DNA of 64,000 nt from CAWFKS01 sp963816435 (GCA_963816435.1 CAWFKS010000018.1:1-64000), one strand, 5' to 3'. Positions 1 to 9,933 are shown, counted from the first letter of the stretch. The notes: generated from the sequence alone by a model not told the origin. Made by a program: numbers and translations.

Positions 1-114
1 ATCGTAGCCATCCAGGCGGGCACCGAGCGCAACGGCAAGCGCATTGCTGTCGACGGCGACGGCAGTTCCGGGTGCCGAGATGAACCGGCGCACGAGCACG
101 AAGTCCGGGTTCAT
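1..114 (-). CDS. N-terminal fragment of an unidentified protein, cut by the window edge
   Basis: An open frame starts at an ATG at 112-114 and runs off the left end of the window after 38 codons. The first residues are MNPDFVLVRRFISAPG. The start lies 7 bases past the stop of the upstream alcohol dehydrogenase, and a GAGGCGAG stretch sits directly before it, so it is probably the next gene of the same minus-strand operon. I do not recognise the family from this fragment and assign no function. Confidence 0.5.
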   Translation of the reverse strand, partial: MNPDFVLVRRFISAPGTAVAVDSNALAVALGARLDGYD

Positions 115-120
115 CTCGCC

Positions 121-1137
121 TCAACCGATCTCCACGCAAACCTTGCCGACATGCTTGCCGGACTGCAGATAGCGAAGCCCGTCCGCCAGCGTTTCGAGGG
201 TGAAACGCGACTCGTCGATGACCGGACGCAGGCCGTTCGCCGCAATCGCATCGACCATCTGCTGCAGCATCAAGCGGCTGCCCGCATTGGCGCCCTGGAT
301 GCGAAGGGCCTGCATGGCGACTATCGGCACATTGAGGTCGGCCTTCGGACCCGTCACGACCCCGATCATGGTGATGGTGCCGCCGGGGGCGAGCGCGCGC
401 ATGGATTGCTTGAGCGTGTCGGCGCCCCCGATCTCGATCACGTGGTCCATCCCGCGTCCGCCGGACAAGGCCATCACCGCCTTGCCCCACTCCGGCTCCT
501 CCCGGTAGTTGACGACGTGGTCGGCGCCGAGGCCCTTCAGCACTTCGAGCTTTTCAGGCGAAGACGAGGTGGCAAAGACTTCCGCCCCGGCCATTTTCGC
601 GAACTGGAGCGCGAAGAGGGAAACGCCGCCGGTGCCCTGCGTCAACACACGCTGCCCGGGGCGGATGCCACCCAGTTCCACCAGCCCGTGCCAGGCCGTT
701 GCGGCCGCGCAGGGCAGACACGCCGCCTCGGCGAAATCCATCGAGGGCGGCATGCGCACAAGGGCGTCCTGCCGGAATACCCGCTTCTGGACGGCCACGC
801 CGTCGAACATGCCGCCGAGATCTTCGGTGACGCACTCGGGGCGCAGCGGCCCCGCCTGCCAGCGCGGAAAGAAGCAGTTGAGGACGCGATCCCCCACCTT
901 CCACTCCCGCACCTTGTCGCCGACAGCGACGATCTCGCCCGCGGCGTCCGACAGCGGAATCAGCTTCTCCTGCTTCTGCATGCGGCCATAGCCGCCTTCG
1001 ACGGCGAGAATGTCGCGGTAGTTCAGGCTTGCCGCGCGGATCTGCACAAGCACTTCCTCCGGGCCCGGCTCCGGCTCCGCGACATCGACGACGCGGAGGT
1101 TGTCGATGCCCATCGGGTCGACCATTGCTGCCTTCAT
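121..1137 (-). CDS. Zinc-free medium-chain alcohol dehydrogenase / quinone oxidoreductase-like
   Basis: A 338-residue NAD(P)-dependent oxidoreductase of the medium-chain dehydrogenase superfamily. The N-terminal GroES-like half is followed by a Rossmann half with a GTGGVSLFALQ nucleotide-binding loop at about residues 168-178. The catalytic-zinc positions are lost: RDILAVEGG replaces the usual Cys region and SDAAGEIVAVG replaces the GHE motif. This indicates a zinc-independent reductase for ketones, enones or quinones. The start at 1137 is chosen because GAGGAGACGGTT precedes the ATG and the protein begins MKAAMVD. It lies 16 bases after the FadB-like gene, in the same operon. The substrate cannot be read from sequence. 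Confidence 0.85.
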   Translation of the reverse strand: MKAAMVDPMGIDNLRVVDVAEPEPGPEEVLVQIRAASLNYRDILAVEGGYGRMQKQEKLIPLSDAAGEIVAVGDKVREWKVGDRVLNCFFPRWQAGPLRPECVTEDLGGMFDGVAVQKRVFRQDALVRMPPSMDFAEAACLPCAAATAWHGLVELGGIRPGQRVLTQGTGGVSLFALQFAKMAGAEVFATSSSPEKLEVLKGLGADHVVNYREEPEWGKAVMALSGGRGMDHVIEIGGADTLKQSMRALAPGGTITMIGVVTGPKADLNVPIVAMQALRIQGANAGSRLMLQQMVDAIAANGLRPVIDESRFTLETLADGLRYLQSGKHVGKVCVEIG

Positions 1138-1153
1138 AACCGTCTCCTCGTTC

Positions 1154-3266
1154 TCATCGTGACATTGTCGCCGCATGGAAGCGGCCACCGTTTTCCGACA
1201 TCGCCACCAGCATCGCAGGCGGCTCGAAACGCGAACCATACTCGGCTGCCAGTCGCCGCGCCTCGGCGACGAAGGGCCCTGCGCCAACCGTGTCCACGTA
1301 TGCGAAGGGACCGCCCAGATGCGCCGGGTAGCCCCAGCCGAGCACTGCCGCGGTGTCGCCGGCCAGCGGGTCCGCCAGCACGCCATCCTCCAGCGCTCGA
1401 ACCGCCTCGAGGGACTGCGTGACCAGCAGTCGCGCGCGCACGTCATCCACCGGCACGGCCCGCTCGGCCGGAAACATCCTGCCGAGGCCGTCCCAGGGGG
1501 TGCTTCCGCTGTCGGAATAGTCGAACAGGCCGGCGCCCTCGGCGCGGCCGATGCGGCCGGCCTCCTGCAGCTTCGTCAGGGCCGCGACCGCCCTGGAGCC
1601 TTCCATGGATTTCGGGGCGCCGTCGCCGCTCATCGATGTCAGGATGTCCTTCAGCAGCGGGATCTTGGTCAGGTCTGCGAGTGTCGCGGGCCCGATCGCG
1701 AAGCCGGCCGCGGTCATGACGTTGTCGAGGATCTGCGGCGCGACGCCCTCCGCGACGAGCGTCATGCCCTCGCTGGAAAGGCTGGAAACGACGCGGCTCG
1801 TGTAGAAGCCGCGCCCGTCGCCGACAGTCACCACCGTCTTGCGCATGAGCGCCGCCAGCATGACGGCAGTGCGCCAGGCGGCATCGGACGTTTGCGCCGA
1901 GCGGATGATTTCCAGGAGCTTCATCATCTCGACCGGCGCGAAGAAATGCATCCCCACCAGCCGCGAGGGATCGCAGAGCGACGCTGCAAGCTCCGCCATC
2001 GGAATGGTCGAGGTATTGCTTGCGATCGGCACGTCCGGACGGAGAGCGGCTTCCAGTCGTTTCAGGACATCATGCTTGACGTCGAGCCGTTCGAAAACGG
2101 CCTCGATGGCGATGTCGGCGTCTGCGGCGGCATCGTAGCTGTCGCCGGCCTGGACCCTGGCGACCAGGGCCGACGCATTCTCGTCGTCGAGGCGGCCCCG
2201 GGCGACCTGCTTTTCGGCCAGCTTCGCGATGCGGGCCTTCGCCTCCGCGGCCTTGTCGGCGGACGCCTCTACGAGCGCCACCGACAACCCCGCACGGGCG
2301 GCGGTGAATGCGATGCCGGTGCCCATTTGTCCGCCGCCGACAACCGCCAGCTTCTTCAGCGACCCGTCCGGCTTTACGGACGGACGCGCGGCCCGCATCC
2401 CGTAGTGCAGCGACCTCACCCTGTTTCGGGCGCCGGGCGAAACGACGAGCCTGGCGAACTGGCGCGTCTCCACCGCGATGCCGGCGTCGAGCGTCCGCTC
2501 CAGGCCATGATGGAGCACGTAAAGGATCGCGGTCGCAGCTTCGTTGGTGGCCGCCGACTGCGCACGCATGCGCGCCCAGGCGCCGGTGAAGAAATTGCGC
2601 CCCTTGACCGTGTTCGGGTCGAGGCCGGGCAATTCCCAGCCCTTCCGGTCGTACGGCTGGACCGGTGCGGGGTTGGCCGTGATCCATTCGCGCGCCGCTG
2701 CAACGAGGTTTTCGGCGGGAACGAGCTGGTCGACAAGCCCGGCCGCTAGAGCTTCTGCTGCGCCGAGCGTCTTGCCCGGCATGATGAGATCGGCGGCCGC
2801 CTGCATGCCGATCAGCCGCGGCAGACGCTGCGTGCCCCCTGCCCCCGGCATCAGCCCGAGCCCCGCTTCCGGCAAGCCGAAAAGCGCATCGGGCCTGTCC
2901 GCGGCGATGCGGCGATGGCAGGCAAGCGCCAGTTCGTAGCCGCCACCGAGCGCGGTTCCGTTGAGCGCCGCCACGACCGGCTTCCCCCCGGTCTCGAGGC
3001 GCGCGCATGGCGGCCAGGAACGGCGACACGATCGCCACGACGTCCGAAGGCGCCTGCGTGGCCATCAGCTCGTCGAGGTCGCCGCCTGCCGCGAACCCGT
3101 CCTTCGCCGACGTGATGATGACGCCCGACACGGCATTGTCGGTGACGATGTCCTCGGCGAGCCCCGCCAGTTCCTCGTTGAACGCCTTGGTCAGCGTGTT
3201 GACGGGTCCAGGCGTGTCGATGGTCAGCAGGAGGATGCCGTCGCCCAAGTCTTCGCGGCGGATCAT
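1154..3266 (-). CDS. FadB-like enoyl-CoA hydratase / 3-hydroxyacyl-CoA dehydrogenase (one frameshift)
   Basis: A two-function beta-oxidation enzyme of about 704 residues once repaired. The N-terminal crotonase domain has the oxyanion-hole segment NGTALGGGYELALA and LPEAGLGLMPGAGG. The C-terminal 3-hydroxyacyl-CoA dehydrogenase part has the NAD-binding loop GGGQMGTGIA and the GMHFFAPVEMMKL segment. It should hydrate a trans-2-enoyl-CoA and oxidise the 3-hydroxyacyl-CoA for the thiolase just upstream. The reading frame breaks near 3000, where removing one base from GCGCGCCTCGAG joins MRA to LETGGKPVVAALNG. The ATG overlaps the thiolase stop (ATGA at 3263-3266), so the two are translationally coupled. 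Confidence 0.85.
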
Positions 3267-4484
3267 GCGGCGTCTCCCACGCGTTCGATGTAGGTCGCCA
3301 CGCCCATCCCCAGTCCGACGCACAGCGTGACCACGCCGCTTTCGCGGCCGGTGCGCTCCAGCTCGTCCAGCAGCGTTCCGACCAGCATGACGCCGGTCGC
3401 GCCGATCGGATGGCCCATGGCGATCGCTCCGCCGTTCACGTTGATGCGGTCGGCGTCGAGGCCGGTTCGTTCCATGAAATGCAGCACCACGGAGGCAAAG
3501 GCCTCGTTGACCTCATAGAGATCGACATCGCCGACATCCTTTCCCACACGGCCCAGACAGCGCCGCGTTGCGTCTGCCGGGGCGGCCAGCATCAGGCAGG
3601 GATCCATGGCGGCGTTCGCGAAGGCGCGGATCGCCGCGCGCGGCTTCAGTCCGAGCCTTCGGCCTGCCTCCGCGCTGCCGATCAGCATGGCCGCAGCCCC
3701 GTCGACTATTCCGGACGAGTTGCCGGCAGTATGGATGTGGGAAACGCTTGCGACCTGCGGATAGCGCTGCCGCACCACCGCGTCGAAACCGCCCTTCTCG
3801 CCCATCGACTTGAACGCGGGCGGCAGCTTCGCAAGATCGGCAGCGGTCGTCCCCGGCCGGACATGCTCGTCGCGATCGAGCATCAGCGTGCCGTTGACAT
3901 CGCGCACCGGCACGACCGAGCGGCCGAAACGTCCCTCCGACCAGGCGTGCGCGGCGCGTTCCTGCGAACTCGCCGCGATAGGCGTCGACGTCGTCGCGGC
4001 TGTGCCCGCTCAACGTCGCCAGGAGGTCGGCGGCCTCGCCCAGAGGCGTGAAATAGGTTTCGTTGTTGAAGATCGCGTCGGTTCCGTTCGGGCCGCCGGT
4101 CCCTGCGATCGGAATGATCGACATCATCTCGACGCCGCCCGCAACGACGAGGTCCGCCTGGCCGGACATGACGCGGGCAGCCGCCGAATTCACCGCGTCC
4201 AGCCCCGAGGCGCAGAACCGGCTGACCGTGGAGCCCGGGATGCTGTCGGGCAGGCCGGCGTGCAGCACGGACGAACGCGCGATATTGGCGCCCTGATCGT
4301 TGACGCCGTCTCCGCATCCGAAGATGACGTCCTCCGGCTCGAATTGCGAAAAGCCGGTCCGTTCGTCGAGCGCGCCGAGCACGGTCGCACCGAGATCGAT
4401 CGGCGAGAGCGTGTGCAGTGCGCCCGATGGGCGGCCCTTGCCTCTCGGCGTGCGCACGGAATCGAAGATGTAGGCGTCTTGCAA
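3263..4484 (-). CDS. Acetyl-CoA acyltransferase (thiolase; one frameshift)
   Basis: A thiolase of about 406 residues after repair that cleaves 3-ketoacyl-CoA with CoA. The nucleophilic cysteine lies in SRFCASGLDAV, the histidine in NGGAIAMGHPIGATG and the second cysteine in TLCVGLGMG, so all catalytic groups are present. The frame is interrupted near 3980. Deleting one base after the codons for DDVDAY restores a continuous protein into VVPVRDVNGTLMLD. It is the first gene of a minus-strand operon continuing into the FadB-like gene. A MarR-type palindrome lies about 70 bases upstream of its start. Confidence 0.87.
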
Positions 4485-4554
4485 GGGAAGTCTCCTGGAA
4501 GGAAGGCCGCCCGGGGGCGACCTGCTGATGGCGTGGGTGGCGCCGTCCTTTTGA

Positions 4555-4566
4555 TTAATTTGTTAA
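4555..4566. promoter_or_regulatory. Putative MarR operator, site 1
   Basis: TTAATTTGTTAA sits in the AT-rich gap upstream of the thiolase start at 4484. It is part of an inverted repeat, ATTAA-N4-TTAAT. It matches five similar sites in the left half (consensus TTAAC-N2-GTTAA). Confidence 0.6.
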
Positions 4567-4637
4567 TTGATTTCGTCAACCGCCCCGCCACGGCAGATCG
4601 AAGACGACGCTCGCCACCTGACGGGCGGAAGGGTTCC

Positions 4638-5420
4638 TCAAAGCCGTGTCGGCCTAGCGCGCTTTTCCAGAATGCCGAGCGGAATCATGATGACGCTCGA
4701 CAATGCCAGGAGCACTGCCACCGCGCCGAAGACACCGGCGGCGTTGAACTGCGATGCGGAGTATTCGATCAGAAAGCCCAAGCCACGGTTCGATGACAGG
4801 GCCTCGGCGACGACCGTGGTCGTCAGCGCGTAGCCGATCGAGGTTCTCATGCCGGTATAGATCCACGGCATGATCGCCGGCAGCCGCACCTTTCTGGTGA
4901 TCTCGTCCGGCCCCGCCCCCATCAGTCGCAAGCCGTCGATGACGTCGCGGTCAATGTCGCGCACGCCGGCGAGCGTGGCATAGAACAGGAGGAAGACCAC
5001 GACGGAGGCGACCAGCGCCACTTTCGACATGAGCCCGATGCCGAAGAAGATGATGAAGAGCGGCAGCAATGCCACCTTCGGCAGCCCGTAAAGGGCGGCG
5101 ACGAAAGGCGCGAGGAGACGTTCCGTCCGGGGCCAGAGACCAAGCAACAGGCCGAACGCGACTCCCAGCAGCGCACCAACGGCATAGCCGAGCAGCAGCG
5201 TCACGATGGTCGAACCCACATGCATCCAGATCGAGCCGTCGGCCAGCCATTTCCAGACTATGGCCGCAATGTCGTAAGGGCTGCTGATGTAGAAGGCGGG
5301 CACGAGCCGACCCGAGGCGAACTGCCATACGGCGAGCAGGACGACCAGGAACGCAAGCCGCTGAAAAACGACGGTCGCGAAAGATGGCGGTACGTCTCTA
5401 GCGGCCATTGCGCTCTCCAT
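4638..5420 (-). CDS. ABC transporter permease, SsuC/TauC type
   Basis: A 260-residue inner-membrane permease with about six hydrophobic segments. It carries the EAA-loop typical of the nitrate/sulfonate/taurine family around DVIDGLRLMGAGPDEITRKV. It pairs with the second permease (6260-7024), the ATPase and the binding protein encoded upstream in the same operon. The ATG at 5420 overlaps the ATPase stop. A second ATG at 5408 (MAARDV) is an alternative start. It imports a small solute across the inner membrane. The identity of the solute is not visible, but the catabolic setting suggests an organic acid. Confidence 0.86.
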   Translation of the reverse strand: MESAMAARDVPPSFATVVFQRLAFLVVLLAVWQFASGRLVPAFYISSPYDIAAIVWKWLADGSIWMHVGSTIVTLLLGYAVGALLGVAFGLLLGLWPRTERLLAPFVAALYGLPKVALLPLFIIFFGIGLMSKVALVASVVVFLLFYATLAGVRDIDRDVIDGLRLMGAGPDEITRKVRLPAIMPWIYTGMRTSIGYALTTTVVAEALSSNRGLGFLIEYSASQFNAAGVFGAVAVLLALSSVIMIPLGILEKRARPTRL

Positions 5421-6258
5421 CCACGCTGGCTTCGAACTCCTCCTTCAGTTCGCTCCACAGTTCCTGGTTGATCGCGCTGAACTCAGGCCGGAAGCGCAGC
5501 TCCATGGCGTCGCGCGGACGCTCGAACGGAATGTCGCGCGAGGTGCGAATGCGCCCCGGCCGCGACGTGAACACGACCACGCGGTCCGCCATCAGCACGG
5601 CCTCCTCGAGATCGTGCGTCACCAGGATCACCGTCATCTGGCGCCGGTCCACCAGCCGCAGCAGCTCCTGCTGCATGAGCAGCCGGAGCTGGGCGTCGAG
5701 AGCGCCGAACGGCTCGTCGAGCAGCAGCGTCTCCGGCTCGTAGATGAGCATTCGAGCGAGTGCTGCGCGCTTGCGCATGCCGCCGGAAAGCTCGGCGGGG
5801 AAATGTTTCTCGAACCCGGTCAGACCGACCAGTTCGATCATCTCGGCCACCCGGTCTCGGCGCTCGGACGCGCTGGCGGTGCGGCAGCGCAGTTCGAAGG
5901 CGATGCCTATGTTGTCGGCGACACTGCGCCACGGCAGCAACGTGTCCTTCTGGGTCATGTAGCCGACGCGCGTGTTGGCGGAAACGACCGGCGCGCCGTC
6001 ATATTCGACGATGCCTTCGCTCGGCGCGAGCAGGCCGGCGACCATGTTCAGAATGGTCGACTTTCCGCAGCCGCTCGGCCCGACAAGGGCCACAAACTGC
6101 TTGTCCGGGACGTCGAGCGTCACGCCGTCGACGGCGCGCACGGTCCTGCCCCGCGTGGAAAAATCCACCGCGACGTTGTCGAGGCCGATCTTGCGCGGGC
6201 CGGCCGTTGCCGGACTTGCGGAAGAGTCGGCGGGCTGGACGAGGCGTAGCGCAGTCAT
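5398..6258 (-). CDS. ABC transporter ATP-binding protein, SsuB/TauB type
   Basis: A cytoplasmic ATPase of 286 residues that powers the two neighbouring permeases. Walker A is GPSGCGKST at residues 60-68, the signature LSGGM lies in the middle, and Walker B is LLLDEPFGALD followed by the switch VTHDLEEAVLMADR. The start at 6258 (MTALRLV) is chosen because GAGGAAG precedes it. That site lies inside the last codons of the upstream permease, whose stop is 1 base before the ATG. A longer start at 6282 is possible but lacks as good a site. Confidence 0.88.
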   Translation of the reverse strand: MTALRLVQPADSSASPATAGPRKIGLDNVAVDFSTRGRTVRAVDGVTLDVPDKQFVALVGPSGCGKSTILNMVAGLLAPSEGIVEYDGAPVVSANTRVGYMTQKDTLLPWRSVADNIGIAFELRCRTASASERRDRVAEMIELVGLTGFEKHFPAELSGGMRKRAALARMLIYEPETLLLDEPFGALDAQLRLLMQQELLRLVDRRQMTVILVTHDLEEAVLMADRVVVFTSRPGRIRTSRDIPFERPRDAMELRFRPEFSAINQELWSELKEEFEASVDGERNGR

Positions 6259-6259
6259 T

Positions 6260-7024
6260 TCATCTTCCTCGGGTTTCGACATGGCGCCAGCGCAGCAGCC
6301 TGTTTTCGGCAAGCGTCGTCGCCTCGTTGACCGCGGCACCAAGCACCATCAGCACGAACAGGGCGGAATAGACCCCGGTCATGTCGAACTGCTGGGCAGC
6401 GGCGGTAATCAGGTGGCCGAGCCCGTTGCGCGACAACATCATCTCGCCGATCACCGCCGCGATCAGTGCATAAGGCAGCGCGTTGCGCAGTCCGGCGATG
6501 GTCCATGTCAGGCAGGAGGGAAGCACGACCTTCATGAAACGCTCGCCCTCGGTCGCTCCCATGAGCTCGAGGGAATCCAGCAACTCCTCGTCCACCGCGC
6601 GCGCGCCGGAGAAGGCGTTGAAGAACATCAGCAGGAAAGACACGAACGCGACCAGCACGATCTTCGGCTGCATGCCCAGTCCGAACCACATGATCAGCAA
6701 CGGGGTCAGCGCCACCACCGGCAGCGAGTTCAGCAGCACAATGTAGGGGCGAAACACGGCGGCAAGTCTTGTCGACCGTCCGAGCACCATTCCGCACGCG
6801 ACGCCGAGCGGAACGCCTATCAGCAGGCCCGCCGCGATCTCGGAACAGGTGACGAGCAGGTGATACCAGAGGTCGCCCGCACCCCAGCGGAGCAGGCGCA
6901 CGCCTATGTCGTACGGGCTGCTGATCCAGCGGTCGGAGACGAACGCTGCGAACGCCTGCCAGAGGGCGAGCAGCGCGGCAAGCAATATGCCGCGCTGCAC
7001 CCACAGTCTTGTGGTGTCGTTCAC
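6260..7024 (-). CDS. ABC transporter permease, SsuC/TauC type (second subunit)
   Basis: A 254-residue hydrophobic protein with about six membrane segments. It shares the WISSPYDIG N-terminal motif with the other permease in the operon (YISSPYDIA), so the two look like products of a duplication forming a heterodimer. The EAA-like loop is LLDSLELMGATEGERFMKVV. It lies between the binding-protein gene and the ATPase gene. Systems of this family more often use a homodimeric permease, so a two-permease version is a mild peculiarity. Confidence 0.86.
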   Translation of the reverse strand: MNDTTRLWVQRGILLAALLALWQAFAAFVSDRWISSPYDIGVRLLRWGAGDLWYHLLVTCSEIAAGLLIGVPLGVACGMVLGRSTRLAAVFRPYIVLLNSLPVVALTPLLIMWFGLGMQPKIVLVAFVSFLLMFFNAFSGARAVDEELLDSLELMGATEGERFMKVVLPSCLTWTIAGLRNALPYALIAAVIGEMMLSRNGLGHLITAAAQQFDMTGVYSALFVLMVLGAAVNEATTLAENRLLRWRHVETRGR

Positions 7025-7045
7025 GAGACCAGGCTCCGCCGAAGC

Positions 7046-8098
7046 CTACTTCAGGACTTCGCCGGCAGCCTTTTCCGCGAAGCTGTCGTCGACGAACTCG
7101 TCGTAGGGCACCGTCAGCGGCTCGCTGGCGGTGATCGAGACCCAGTCCATCAGCTTCTGGTAGCCTTCCTTCGAGATCACCGGCGTGGTGGCGGCCTTGC
7201 CGCGGAAGGCCGGCTCGAACTTGGCGAACATGGCCTCGTCGGTGTCCGGGAAGTAGCTCTTCAGCTTGGCGCCGACCTCGTCGGGGTTCTCCTGCTCGGC
7301 CTTGATCGCCTTGGTGAGAGCGGTGACGACGCGCTGCACGAGTTCCGGCTTCTCCTTGGTGAGGGCGCCACGGGTGATGATGGCCGTGTAGGGCACGCCC
7401 TTGAGCTCCGGAATGTCGTCGGTAAGCGGATCGACCACCGTCTTGCCGAGATCCGACTTCTCGGCCTGCTGCGGGAACGGCGCGCCGAGCATGAAGCCGT
7501 CGATCGCACCGTGTTCGAAAGCGGCGTAGATCGCCGAAGGGCTGCCGAGCGGCTGGATGGTAAGCTGCTGCTCGGGATCCTTGCCGCGCTTCATGAGCCA
7601 GCTGCGCAGGAGCACGTCGGTCGTGCTGCCGATGCCGGTGACGCCGATCGTCAGACCTTTGAGCTTCTCGACCTTGTCGTCGATGGACATGTCGGGCGAG
7701 ATGCCGGTCTTCTCGATGGCGGCGTTCGAAAGCACGAGCTGGATCGGATAACCGTTGAAAAGGTCGGCGACGGCAACGAGGTCGGCGCCATTCTGGTGAG
7801 CGGTGATGGCCGCCTGCATGCCGACGACCGCGAAGTCGGCGCTGCCGCCGGCCACCGCGGCGATCTGGCGCGAACCCGAGCCGACATCGACCCAGTCGAT
7901 CTTGATGCCTTCCTTGTCGAAGAGTCCCTCGGATTCGGCGACGTAGAAGGGGTAGAAATGCAACGCCGCGCCGGGCGTGGCGATGGTTACCGTCTGGTCG
8001 TCCTGCGCGACGGCGGGGGCCGTCAACGCCACGAACGCCGCGGCGGCCAACGCACCCAGAGACAGGCGGAATGCGGACGTAAAGCGTTTGTCAGACAT
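7046..8098 (-). CDS. ABC transporter substrate-binding protein, NMT1/SsuA type
   Basis: A periplasmic solute-binding protein of 350 residues. The start at 8098 is set by GGGAGGAAATA before MSDKRFTSAF and gives a clear signal peptide with cleavage after about AVAQ (residue 32). The mature part contains VTIATPGAALHFYPFYVAESEGLF, broken here only by the family pattern, and VGSGSRQIAAVAGGSADFAVVG, as in NMT1/SsuA/TauA proteins. It is the first gene of the importer operon and has a MarR-type palindrome about 90 bases upstream. The ligand is unknown. Aromatic acids, sulfonates and thiamine precursors are all handled by this family. Confidence 0.86.
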   Translation of the reverse strand: MSDKRFTSAFRLSLGALAAAAFVALTAPAVAQDDQTVTIATPGAALHFYPFYVAESEGLFDKEGIKIDWVDVGSGSRQIAAVAGGSADFAVVGMQAAITAHQNGADLVAVADLFNGYPIQLVLSNAAIEKTGISPDMSIDDKVEKLKGLTIGVTGIGSTTDVLLRSWLMKRGKDPEQQLTIQPLGSPSAIYAAFEHGAIDGFMLGAPFPQQAEKSDLGKTVVDPLTDDIPELKGVPYTAIITRGALTKEKPELVQRVVTALTKAIKAEQENPDEVGAKLKSYFPDTDEAMFAKFEPAFRGKAATTPVISKEGYQKLMDWVSITASEPLTVPYDEFVDDSFAEKAAGEVLK

Positions 8099-8188
8099 TA
8101 TTTCCTCCCGGGATTCGGTTCCCCGGCACCCGAGGCCAAGGGAACGCAACGCCGACCGAACTCCACCCAGCCGGCCTTTCCAAAATAC

Positions 8189-8200
8189 TTAACTTGTTAT
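8189..8200. promoter_or_regulatory. Putative MarR operator, site 2
   Basis: TTAACTTGTTAT lies about 90 bases upstream of the NMT1-type binding-protein gene (start 8098), in an AT-rich gap of about 200 bases. It matches the left-half consensus at 11 of the 12 positions when the two centre bases are free. Confidence 0.6.
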
Positions 8201-8297
8201 GTTTTGCAAGAATCGATTGCACGGCGAGGCGTGGCTTCGCCTGGAACGCCACGTAGCGGCGATCCGCAATCTCTTCCGCTGGCCTGTGACGTGCTTC

Positions 8298-9208
8298 TCA
8301 GCCGGCTGCTGTTGGAGCGTTGCCGCCGACGATCACCTCGCCCCATTCCTCGAAAACCTTGATCATCGTGGAATAGTCCGCATCGTGGCCGAGCCGGTCC
8401 GCAATGTGGTTGAACAGGCCGGAGACGCTGAACCCCATGACGGCGGGCATGTGCGGTGTCACGGGCGAGTTCCAGATAGAGGTCGATGTCCTTCAGTCCG
8501 ATTGAGAACGGGCCGCCATAGTCGAACGTCCTCGGCAGGATCGCCCTTGGAAACTTGTCCACGGTGGCGGAGTTGCGACCGGTGCTTGCATTGACCACGT
8601 CGATCATCGTGCGGGCGTCGAGCCCGGCCTTCACGCCCATCGCGATCGCCTCGCAACTCGTGAGGAAGGCCGTGATGGACAATATGTTGTTCACGAGCTT
8701 GCACACCTGGGCCATGCCAGGCATCTCGCCGACGACGAAGATGTTTGCCGCCATCAGTTCGAGCATGGGCGCGCGCGGCGCCGAGCGCGCTCTCCGGACC
8801 AGCCACGATCGCCGTCAACTTTCCCGCTTCCGCGCCCTTCGGCCCGCCGCTGACAGGCGCGTCCAGAAAACCGACTCCGGTGTCTGCGAGCTTCCCGGCA
8901 ATGTGGGCTATCGCCGCGCGTCCGAGCGTCGACATCTCGACATAGGTGCGCATCCTTGCGCCGCCCACGACACCCTGGTCGCCGAACGCGGTGTCGAAGC
9001 TCGCCTGTTTTCCGGGCAGGCATGCGAACACCAGATCGGCGGCATCGGCGACCTTTCTGGGGCTTTCCGCGGCCACGCCACCCGCCTGGCTGAACCGGTC
9101 CCGCGCCTCCTCCGAAATGTCGAACCCGTGAACCGTGCAACCCTGCCGAAGCAGCCTGCGCGCCATCGAACCACCCATGTGGCCGAGACCTATCATTCCG
9201 ACATTCAT
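8298..9208 (-). CDS. 3-hydroxyisobutyrate dehydrogenase-family reductase (two frameshifts)
   Basis: An NAD(P)-dependent beta-hydroxyacid dehydrogenase of about 303 residues after repair. It has the N-terminal MIGLGHMGGSMARRL nucleotide fold, the substrate loop FLDAPVSGGPKGAEAG, and the catalytic-lysine helix in AQVCKLVNNILSI. Members oxidise 3-hydroxyisobutyrate, tartronate or related short hydroxyacids, or reduce the semialdehydes. The frame breaks near 8767 and near 8451. Removing one base at each gives a protein ending GGNAPTAAG at 8298. The start follows GGAGGAGCGGACC. It is downstream of the arylmalonate decarboxylase homologue in the same orientation. Confidence 0.82.
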
Positions 9209-9228
9209 GGTCCGCTCCTCCGGGGCCG

Positions 9229-9933
9229 TTATTCGTAGAGGCGGCCGAACCCGGCCGCGCGCGCGTCGGCGCCGGCGATGCGCATCGCCGCCCATGCGCC
9301 GATCATCGCGCTCGAGACGACGGGGATGCCGAGCTCCCGTTCGAGGGCGGGGCACACACCGGCGGTCGAAAGGCCGGCGCAGGACACCACGACCGCGTCC
9401 GCATTCGCCGCATCCGACGCCACCTTGCGCACGAGTTCGGCGATCCGTTCCGAACCGGCTTTCTCGGCATCCGCCAGGGAAACGAGGTCCAGTCCCTCGA
9501 TCGCCTCGATGAAAAAGCCTTCCTCGCCGAAATAGGAGGCGAACATGGCGTTGACCTCCGGCGTGTAGGCGGTCGCCACAGCGAGGCGCGCAGCCCCGAG
9601 AAGACGCAGCGCATCGACCATGGCGGTCGTCAGCGTCATCGAGGGCAAGCCGCTCGCCGCCGACATCGTCGCTTCGAGTTCGGCGTTGAAGGCGGGGCCT
9701 CGAAAGAAGCTCAGCGACGTCCCGAAAAGCAGGATGGCCTGCGCGCCCCTTCCGGCGAGCGCGTCGCACGCGGCCGACAGCCGGTCGACAGCCGCGGCGT
9801 AGCCCGATTCCGTCATGTCCCTGACGCCGATGCCTTCGACCAGGAACTGCGCCTGGGGATACATCGCGATCGCATCCGGGGGCACGCGGCCACGCGCCGG
9901 CGGCACCACCAATCCCACGACGGTTCCTGTCAT
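9229..9933 (-). CDS. Arylmalonate decarboxylase homologue (Asp/Glu racemase superfamily)
   Basis: A 234-residue cofactor-free enzyme of the Asp/Glu racemase fold. The pattern is that of bacterial arylmalonate decarboxylase: GTSLSFFRG at 71-79, ATAYTPEVN at 120-128 and VVSCAGLS near 182-189. Glycine 71 replaces the first racemase cysteine while Cys185 is kept, which is the decarboxylase rather than the racemase arrangement. Thr72, Ser73 and Tyr123 match the dioxyanion-hole residues. Ala186 replaces the usual glycine. It should decarboxylate a substituted malonate or isomerise a related acid. It is divergent from the TRAP genes across one shared promoter region. Maleate isomerase or hydantoin racemase is less likely because two cysteines would be expected. 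Confidence 0.78.
   Translation of the reverse strand: MTGTVVGLVVPPARGRVPPDAIAMYPQAQFLVEGIGVRDMTESGYAAAVDRLSAACDALAGRGAQAILLFGTSLSFFRGPAFNAELEATMSAASGLPSMTLTTAMVDALRLLGAARLAVATAYTPEVNAMFASYFGEEGFFIEAIEGLDLVSLADAEKAGSERIAELVRKVASDAANADAVVVSCAGLSTAGVCPALERELGIPVVSSAMIGAWAAMRIAGADARAAGFGRLYE

Noticed and set aside
151..1422. Long plus-strand open frame opposite the alcohol dehydrogenase
   Set aside because: It is an antisense shadow typical of GC-rich DNA. The minus-strand frame encodes a recognisable enzyme.
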